In this document: positions 56,872 to 64,000 of the stretch, in pieces | Layout: every line of letters starts with the position of its first letter | Numbering within the stretch: the stretch's first letter is position 1 | Source of the DNA: Ramazzottius varieornatus | Taxonomy: Eukaryota; Tardigrada; Eutardigrada; Parachela; Ramazzottiidae | DNA length: 64,000 nucleotides | Assembly (NCBI GenBank): GCA_001949185.1 | Contig: BDGG01000010.1 | Location: 446,873-510,872, forward strand | Direction of reading: 5' to 3' | Translations under genes and position numbers: made by a program | Notes under the pieces: generated by a model | Seen by the model: only the letters and a program-made list of their open reading frames with translations | Told to the model about the DNA's origin: nothing | Databases searched by the model: none

Positions 56872-58524
56872 CAGGTGCGGAAGTATGACTTGTCCCTTTT
56901 CGAGCGAAAACATTCTGAAATTCTTTTGCGAGTGAGATTTCTGTTCTCTTTTGCTTCATGTTCGGTTAATCGGCGACACTCAGGCACCAAGAATTAAGTC
57001 CGTGCGTTGCCCACGGGAGGAGAAAGGTCGGTTTTTACCCAGAGGGGAAAGATACTTTTCCCGTTTTTCCGAGTTTTTTTTTCAGCTACTTGCTTAACCG
57101 ATTTCGAAGCGAATCATATCTAGCCTAAAGAACCGAGTCAGTACTTTATGCCAACAGTCAAAAGCTATCGAGATTTCGCAGTGATCCAGACAGATAGCCC
57201 TGATGTATTCACCAAAATTCAGCCGTTTTCTGTTCGTAGGTGACCCTTATTCTGGGCTCAATGTACTTTAAAGTACCGATCTAGTGGGACAGTTTTGAGT
57301 GCAGATGCGTGTAAAACGACTGGCCGGAACTCGTAGGATTTGCTGTCGAGTGTGATGTGATACATAGTATCAATCAGCTGATCGGTACACACGTTTACCA
57401 AATATTTCACCCACCAACCAGACGGTCATTTTACAGGCACCCGGACCCAAAACTGTCCCACTAGATCGGTACTTTAAAGTAGTCGTTTTGCGAAAGATTT
57501 GGAGGCAATACATTCTTTTTTAGGTATTTCACGTGACCAGTCTGACTTTGCCACTCTGGGCACCATGGGGGCAGAACGGTTCCAAAGTGGTGGCATTGTT
57601 CACTTTTCGAACATTCGTTTGATTCTTCCAATCCGGCATTTTTCGCTTTGCTTCGGCAAAACACTAGTCTGCCGTCTGTGGATAGCGACCACCGTTCATC
57701 AGCGACAGAAAACTTTGGACAAGTAAAGGTCTGACAACCGCCGTTTCCGGCGTTACTGCGTTAGGATTCTTTCCCGAGCAAGTGAAATGTACAGTCCGTG
57801 CCGAAATAATTTGGAAGGTCCAGCACAGGTTACTGCACCCGGGTATCGAGTTAATAGAGCAATACGCCATGCCTAAACACGACTGTTGTTCGGGAAGTTA
57901 CAGAAAATTCTATTGTCTTGGCATGAAAAACAGCCACCAGCTGATGACGTCATCGGTATTTGAAATTTACAAATCTGGAGTTGGGAATCTGGATTGGCTG
58001 AATTTGGTCTCGCCTCTTGGATCTGGCCAGTTAAAACACGGGTAGGTTGGACCCCGCAGTGGCTGGTGCCCTGAGTGTTGGTACCGTAGATACACCACGG
58101 TGTGCCGTATTTGCGATCGAAGTTGCTTTGCGACTGAACTGTCTCAGCTCTCGCAAGGCGAATTTTGGTGTTGGGCTAGTTTTCACGTTTCCACCCGGAT
58201 AACTTTGGCAGCCAGTGTTTCGAAAGAGAAATTCATAATGCTTTTGAAAGAGCGACCATCAAGATATGTTTTGCAGGCACGATCAGATTTTCAAAGGAAT
58301 CTGGGCGCTCGAAAAAATAGTTTTCTCGGAAGTGGAGGGTTAATCCCACAACAGCCACTTTCGCTAACCTAATCTTACAGTTCGATGAACATTATTGATT
58401 TGAAAGTCAATGAGCTTATCTAAAAGCTGAGTGATGGTGTATGATATCGCAAGAACTTTGGTAAAAACATTTTCGTAGTTGCTGTTCGAAAACAGGAGAC
58501 AAGTCATACTTCCGCACCTGATAT
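56872..58524. repeat. Region bounded by inverted AGGTGCGGAAGTATGACTTG repeats
   Basis: The left copy at 56872 (+) and the right copy at 58524-58500 (-) share CAGGTGCGGAAGTATGACTTG and then TTTTCGA. The enclosed 1.65 kb contains a nested MITE (57264-57481) and no recognisable transposase. It may be a decayed element, or the two copies may be independent insertions. Confidence 0.4.
57264..57481. mobile_element. ACTTTAAAGT MITE, copy 1
   Basis: A 218-bp unit whose ends are the palindrome TACTTTAAAGTA followed by CCGATCTAGTGGGACAGTTT. The right end is the reverse complement (57446-57481). The interior contains ATCAGCTGATCGGTACACAC and TTCACCCACCA, shared with copy 2 at 63160. Confidence 0.8.
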
Positions 58525-59955
58525 CAACTGACCAATATAGCATTCCTAAGAGTTCGTTAAAGCATCCGTTGGCTCTTACAAGTCTTACTGCAGCCTCCGA
58601 AAACTTTCCGAAGCGCACAAGAGCTCACAATAACAACATTGCCCGAACATAACCCCCACCCCCAATACGATAACAGTTTCAGATCAGGCACAACAACCAT
58701 TTTTTGGGTTATGACTTATGAGCAGTCGGTATTCGCATCAAATAGACACATGGCTTGTTAATATGAAGGTCGGTTGATATTTTGGCCACGCAATATTCAT
58801 GGTTGTCATTGTGGTTAAATGAAGTGTAATAAAAGTGCATAGAAATGAATAACTGTAATCGAATAATTGTATTGTAATCTGTACATATATGCGCATACAT
58901 ATGGTCAGAGTTTTTGTGTGACACTTTGCAGGTACTGTTCTTCCTAGTCAGTAATGCGTATCGCCGAACCTTGAGACTACTGGTGTGCTGCGAGCCGCTC
59001 TCACTTGTTAGAGTCGAACCGACTACACCGCCAAGACATCGCGACCCTACGGTGAACGTAGTGGCACCTTGAAGATGGTATGCAATTGTTATGCCGATAA
59101 TGAGACTAGGAACACAGTATCAATGGAATCACGAAGGACTTGTGTGCCATCTGAAGCGGCTGTGGAACAGCAAAGAATATGCGCAGTACCACACTACATC
59201 AAACAAATTTTAATACAGAGTTTGCTGCATCATGCAATCGCAGTTTTTCCAGTTCCAGATCGCGCGCTACCAACTTGAAAATACTGTCCGAGATGACAGA
59301 GTATAATATATATGGTTACTAGTAACAGCAGAAATAGGTTAGCAGATGCGGCAAATATCGCGATTGTTACGGCGACTTATGTATGTAGTTTTGAACAGCA
59401 AGCTTTCTACCAAACCACCGAAAGGTTATCTGCTTCTTTTTCCACCGCACGTGTAGCATTAACTTCTTCTTTTGTGGATAGTATGAGAACAGCACACGCA
59501 GACGTATCCGACAATGAATGCTCCTACAGTCTCTGTCATGGGTCATGGGCACCCACGACCTTTGCTTCCTCGTATCTACTGAACCCGCAGTCCGATTTCC
59601 CTAATTTAGACAGCACCATGTGGAAGACTGCTCAAACTTTTTGATAACGTGACAGTCCAGTCACCAATTCAAACAATCAACCGGTCAGCACCGGTGGGCG
59701 GACAAAGAAATAAGGGTCATATTTGGCTGCCTATCTCCGGTAACGTGAAAATCTTGTGGGAAAGATGGTGGGCAGGTAGGTGTTAAAATCGGTGGATGGT
59801 GTGGTTAATTTGCCTTCAACGGCAAATTTTGAAGGGGAACAGTCTAACTCACAGTTTCTGGATGGTTAGCATAAACGTCCAGGGTTCCAAGAGCTGTCAC
59901 TGATGATGGGTTAGTTATACAGATCACAAACAGTTTTGAAGAGACGTGGCAGGGT
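58525..59955. other. No gene recognised
   Basis: Frames at 59069-59278 and 59312-59644 (+) have no motif or signal peptide. A tRNA-like string near 58985-59040 does not fold into a cloverleaf. Confidence 0.35.
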
Positions 59956-60400
59956 TCAGAACCACCATGAACCCAACACGATGACCGGTGCCCAAAAGAC
60001 AGTCGCGCATACGAAGACCCACGTAAGGACCAGGAACCCCGAACGACGCTGTTGCTTACGATGGACTTCGCGTTGGCTTCGTTTCACCACCGCGATCTTC
60101 TCGTGCACGTCTTTCTGCGAACCATTCGTGTCTGAGTCGACTGCAGAATGCTGCAGATACTTGTAAAGCAGAATGCGGGTAGTTGACGATGATGATGACA
60201 ATTGGAGTATCGATGTAGAGTTGCATGAGCAAGTAGTACTCAATTTGTTTCTCGATCAATGGTGCACAGATCACAATTGGTTCTGTTACGACAGATATTG
60301 TCGGAACATCTTTACTTGATGTCCTACTATGATATTGCTTCCTTATCTCCCCCAAAAAGCCTGCCTTAATGTGTGATATCGTCTCAAGATTCACGATCAC
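59956..60400 (-). pseudogene. GPCR fragment (TM5-TM6)
   Basis: On the minus strand, the frame from 60400 gives an extracellular-loop Cys (VICAPLIEKQ) and a TM5-like helix (LLMQLYIDTPIVIIIVNY). It then shifts near 60185 to a second frame with ILLYKYLQHSAV, a basic loop (VKRSQREVHRKQQRRSG) and TM6 (FLVLTWVFVCATVFWAPV). It stops right after TM6 (GSWWF). No TM1-4 or TM7 could be placed nearby. Either it is a relic or its other exons are too diverged to see. It differs from the two intact-looking receptors. Confidence 0.55.
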
Positions 60401-61559
60401 ATCGGGCTACCTCTTTTTTTCTCTTCACTTAGTTTCTCAAGGTACCGGTTAATGATCTGCGACCATTAATCGACCCAATAAACACTTGCTCTCGTTTCAT
60501 CAGTTTCCGCCCTTTCCTTCTTTTCTGTATTTAACTGAACTGAAGCTTCTCCTGAAGCACAGTTGTCTCGGATAAATAAAGTTGCTTCGTCTCTTCCGAA
60601 CTTGCTCGTTACAATTCTACGTATTGACATTTATAGTACTTCTAGTCAACGGTCAGGATAGGAACGACAACTGCAAGCATGGCGACCCAGGCAAATCAAG
60701 TGGCGACCCAGGCAATCAAGCAGACAATGAATGCAAACTTCTTGGTAGGGTGAGCAAGATACTGATGTGGGAAGTAATAAAGAGGCCAGTAACGTGACAC
60801 CCCGAGGAGAAGGTGCGAAGTATCGGTAATGATGGGCGGTTAGAAGCTGAGGAATCCGAAGAGTTGACAGTAAGCTTCGCGTTACAACCAATGGTACGAA
60901 GTGTAGGTCACGAGAATCTTTATGATGATCTAGAACAAAAAGCCCAGGTCGCAGAGCAGCGCACTCACCACACAGGAGTGGAAAGAGGTGCGAAGGTCCT
61001 TAAAGGGAGCAAAGCGTGGAGGGTCGGAACGGTACCCAGAAGAATGGACAGGGATGAGAAAAATGGTAGGACACTGTAGCTGGAGGTGCCATCTGTTATT
61101 CTGTTGGTCGGCTCCAACTAGGCATCCAGATGACCGGAGCTTTTGGTCGAACAGTTTCCTGACATTGTCATGTTCATGGTAGAATTCATTGGGCGAGATA
61201 CAGTATTACCAATAGGCCAAAGGCAAAATCACTTCATACGCATGCGTAAAGGCTGTCAGGAGCCGCAAGTTTGGAAGCACGGCGAGTATCAGTGAAACTG
61301 ACAAAAACGATCTAAACGCAGGACAAAAGGCTACAGCTACTGTGCTCTGATGCAGTGAAGGGATGCATTTTCAACACTGTAGTTCTATGCTGTCAAGAAT
61401 GTCAATGTGCTGTCAGAGCTTCCCGAAAACCATCTTACAGTCTACAGTGTACAGATCTGTAGAGGACTAATATGGACTGGCACTGGTGACACCACCGGGA
61501 TTCCCGGGGTTACCAGAACAGTATGGAATAAATAAATGCTGAACATAATCTAGCGGCTG
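60401..61559. other. Downstream of otopetrin, no gene
   Basis: Short motif-free frames only (60582-60797, 60813-61079 on +). A short near-repeat GGCGACCCAGGCAA is present at 60680-60715. Confidence 0.4.
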
Positions 61560-64000
61560 TTAGTGGAGCGATATTACCGAGCCACTGTGTGGAGTAGCAT
61601 GGCCGGCAGCACTGCTCGGATGCGCATGGGCGTTGTGGCCATGATGGTGGGGACGGTGGACTTTGTAGGCGTGCTTCCAGATATCAAACAGGCATACCGT
61701 CGAATGGAACCTGCAGTTCGAAGTCTTGCTCAAACACGGAAGTATGAATTTTCGCTTCTGGAGTAAGTATATACCTGTAGAAGATGACCAGCGGAACAGT
61801 CAGATGTAGCAGTACCGCCCATTGTCTTCCACCAAAAAAGTTCCTGGCCCCCGGGTTGGTATCCGCCCGCAATGTACAAAAGATCTGCAAAGAAACGTCC
61901 GCTGTAACTGCAGTAGAGAAATATAGGATATTGCATCAAATCACTCACATCGAGTGCCCACTGTGCGAAGTTGACAGCTAGAAGGAACGTCAGCGTTTCC
62001 CTGGCTGGCTTGTCACTCTTCGGCTTTTCTCCATCCGGCAGGTTCGGCGTTTTTGATTCGGTGGCAACGGCAAGAACTCGTTTACCAGCATCGAAAATGA
62101 ACACGGTCTGAATCGTTGTCTGGATGATCTCCAGGAAATCGTTGACGACAGAAAGGATACTATGACCGTCCGCTTGACCGATGGTTCCGACTATACTGAC
62201 CACGCTGTAGGCATACACCCCAATCTACCATTCAGATGACAGATAAAATGCCGCCGGTTTGTTGTGGACAGTACAGTACGAAGTCCTACCATAGTTAGAA
62301 GGAGAAGACCGTCATCCAAGGCCATATTTGCCGTGTGAATTTCCACACGGGGTAGCTTCTTTATGAACTGTACCGCGCAGAATATGACGCTCAGTAAAGC
62401 CATAATGTTAAGAATGATATCCATGACGTCGCCCACGAAGCCGGCAGCGTCCTCGGCCAGCTTATCGTTGTCGACGTAGAGAAAGAAGACTATCAGACCG
62501 ACTACGGTCGGGACTATGACCATGATGCCGGAAAAGAGACCTTTGGCGGCATGCGAGCAGTCCACGGAAAAGGCACGGGGATTACGGTGATGTGGATGGT
62601 GGTCAAAATGGTTGTTATGCTTCTCGACGGCCTGCCACATGATGTAGATGATACCTTTTAACATTAGGTTACACAATCAAATCGTATCAGCCAACTTATT
62701 ACGAAACCGCATAGCATCATGAAGGCCGATGCGAAAGCAAAGTGTCGTCTGGTTACCTGCTGAAATGAGTGCGTATTCGATAATACAAGGATACAAGAAT
62801 ATCGAAGCCTGGTCCATCATTTTTCTCATGATGGAGTCCTCCGCAAGACACAAGGGTGCGTATCCGGAAGCCGAACTGACAGGGGCCTCGGTCTCGTATT
62901 CGCCACCAATGTCGTACTCTTCCACGATCCCGTCGTACTCGGCCGCCGCCTCCGTTGCATTGAGGTCTCCGTGCCGCAAAGCAGTCTTCTTCAGCAAAGT
63001 GAACTCCTGTAGGGTCTCGTCCAGCAATGTCCGAATCCAGACGCACAGATTGGTGGCGACCAGGTGCATCAGACCGAAACGCGAGATGGCCCTGCTTTTC
63101 GTAATTTTCAACTGAAAATACCATCGCTTGTACAAAGTCAAGTTACCATTGAATTGAGTTACTTTAAAGTGCCAATGAAGTGAGACAAGATTGGTCCGGG
63201 TCCGCGTAAAGAATCCCCCGGTACGCGCCGTTTTGGCTGTTATGTGTCATGTCATAGCGATCAGCTGATCGATACACACCTTGACCAGATTTTTCACCCA
63301 CCATCCGCGCGGTATTTTTACACGCACCCGGATCCAAACCTGTCCCGCATCATTGGCACTTTAAAGTAGTTACTGAACATACCAATGAATTTTTGTAGAT
63401 GAAGTATAACTGCAGCATGACGAACATTATAAACAGGCACGGGTTCAAGGCCATGACGGGGTTGAAGCACGAGGTGTTTTCCACGAACACGCCAATTTCA
63501 AGACACGCGTAAATCATGGAACCGATGCCGAACAAGGAAGCACCCATCTTCAGGTAGAAACTGCCACTGTCCACGTCGTTCTCTATGTACCGATGTACGT
63601 GAGGCCGAGTGCTGCCAAGAGTATCGGTGGACACTGACCGGTGGAAGACTAACGCCGCTCTGGCCGCCGGCGTCATGGGTCGACGCAGCAGGTAGACGAA
63701 GGCGAAGATGAGCCAGATGTTGCTGACAGCTAACATCCCCGCATAGAACCACTAAAAAAGAAAAACCACAATTCAGAACGGGTGTTTGTCTGAGATTAGC
63801 AATAACGGCGCCCAACAAGGAATATGTACCCGGGAGATATTTGCGTCCATGTTGTGCGTCAGGGCGGAAGCGATGGACAAACAACAGCTCGTTACGGTCA
63901 TGAGAAGCCCATACAGTGCGCTCAAATTTCTGGACAGTTCGTCACTAACACACGCAACATTGTCAATAGCTATACTGTACAATCGTCTACACCTTTCTGA
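61560..64000 (-). CDS. Otop: Otopetrin proton channel (5' end beyond the window)
   Basis: Otopetrins form acid-gated proton-selective channels in the plasma membrane. Seven exons are visible, joining in phase to about 590 residues: 63974-63830, 63751-63383, 63111-62757, 62654-62290, 62224-61949, 61884-61775, 61710-61560. Family hallmarks are GSFYLKMGASLFGIGSMIYA, SRFGLMHLVATNLCVWIRTL, KGIIYIMWQAVE with SVDCSHAAKGLFSG, PARETLTFLLAVNFAQWALD, LLHLTVPLVIFYR and FHSTVCLFDIWKHAYK. The extracellular insert after the CVW segment is acidic (EEYDIGGEYETEAP). The C-terminal tail is His-rich (HRPHHHGHNAHAH). The first visible exon probably starts at 63974 (acceptor TGTACAG), so the N-terminus lies to the right of the window. 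The 63112-63382 intron carries a MITE. Confidence 0.93.
63160..63368. mobile_element. ACTTTAAAGT MITE, copy 2, in an otopetrin intron
   Basis: A 209-bp unit with ends ACTTTAAAGTGCCAATGA and its complement (63341-63368). The interior GATCAGCTGATCGATACACA, TTTCACCCACCA and GCACCCGGA are shared with copy 1, in the same orientation. It fills most of the intron 63112-63382. Confidence 0.8.

Noticed and set aside
58985-59040. tRNA-like string with TCGAACCGAC
   Set aside because: No acceptor, D or anticodon stem could be paired on either strand.
1-64000. CRISPR array, bacterial operon or prophage
   Set aside because: No regularly spaced direct repeats; genes are spliced eukaryotic genes with GT-AG introns.

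Overview
The window is intron-rich animal nuclear DNA. Every conserved gene in it is metazoan: a Clueless/CLUH gene, casein kinase 1 gamma, a Lim1-type (LHX1/5) LIM-homeobox gene, a mitochondrial-clan cytochrome P450, rhodopsin-like receptors and an otopetrin. Introns are mostly short with GT-AG ends. Divergent GPCRs and a broken intradiol dioxygenase gene (a family known in a few arthropod and tardigrade genomes) fit a small ecdysozoan; a tardigrade is my best guess, by inference only. Two runs of exactly 50 N (15564-15613, 41363-41412) are scaffold gaps.

Layout: 1-696 is an exact inverted copy of 14865-15560, part of the CLU gene. 937-1645 and 5304-5778 are foldback-like repeats made of degenerate short palindromes. 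2393-5126 is a decayed pogo-type transposon and 6052-8270 another element with terminal inverted repeats. CLU runs on + from 9092 to 16166 and is interrupted by the first gap. CK1 gamma (+) is 18060-20089 in 3 exons. Lim1 (+) is 22416-32929 in 8 exons. It converges on a 10-exon P450 (-, 33406-37852). 38-44 kb has no recognisable conserved gene but holds short inverted-repeat elements, the second gap and a long inverted repeat around a possible small secreted Cys-rich protein. A single-exon GPCR (+) lies at 44503-45621 and a third foldback element at 47201-47775. An intradiol dioxygenase pseudogene (+) is at 48891-50191 and a dead Harbinger element at 50475-53044. Two pogo-type MITEs follow at 53634-53973 and 54621-54958. 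A second GPCR (+) is at 55576-56469, a GPCR fragment (-) near 60 kb, and the 3' two-thirds or so of an otopetrin proton-channel gene (-) runs from 61560 off the right edge.

The genes do not form a pathway. What unites the window is its small DNA elements. At least five structurally distinct inverted-repeat families occur, several of them inside introns of intact housekeeping genes. The most striking is a roughly 50-nt hairpin family (arms like AAGTGGCGCACG) with about a dozen copies, nearly all in introns of CLU, CK1 gamma and Lim1. The second is the foldback design seen three times: two arms of degenerate palindromic repeat around a unique core, each locus with a different palindrome.
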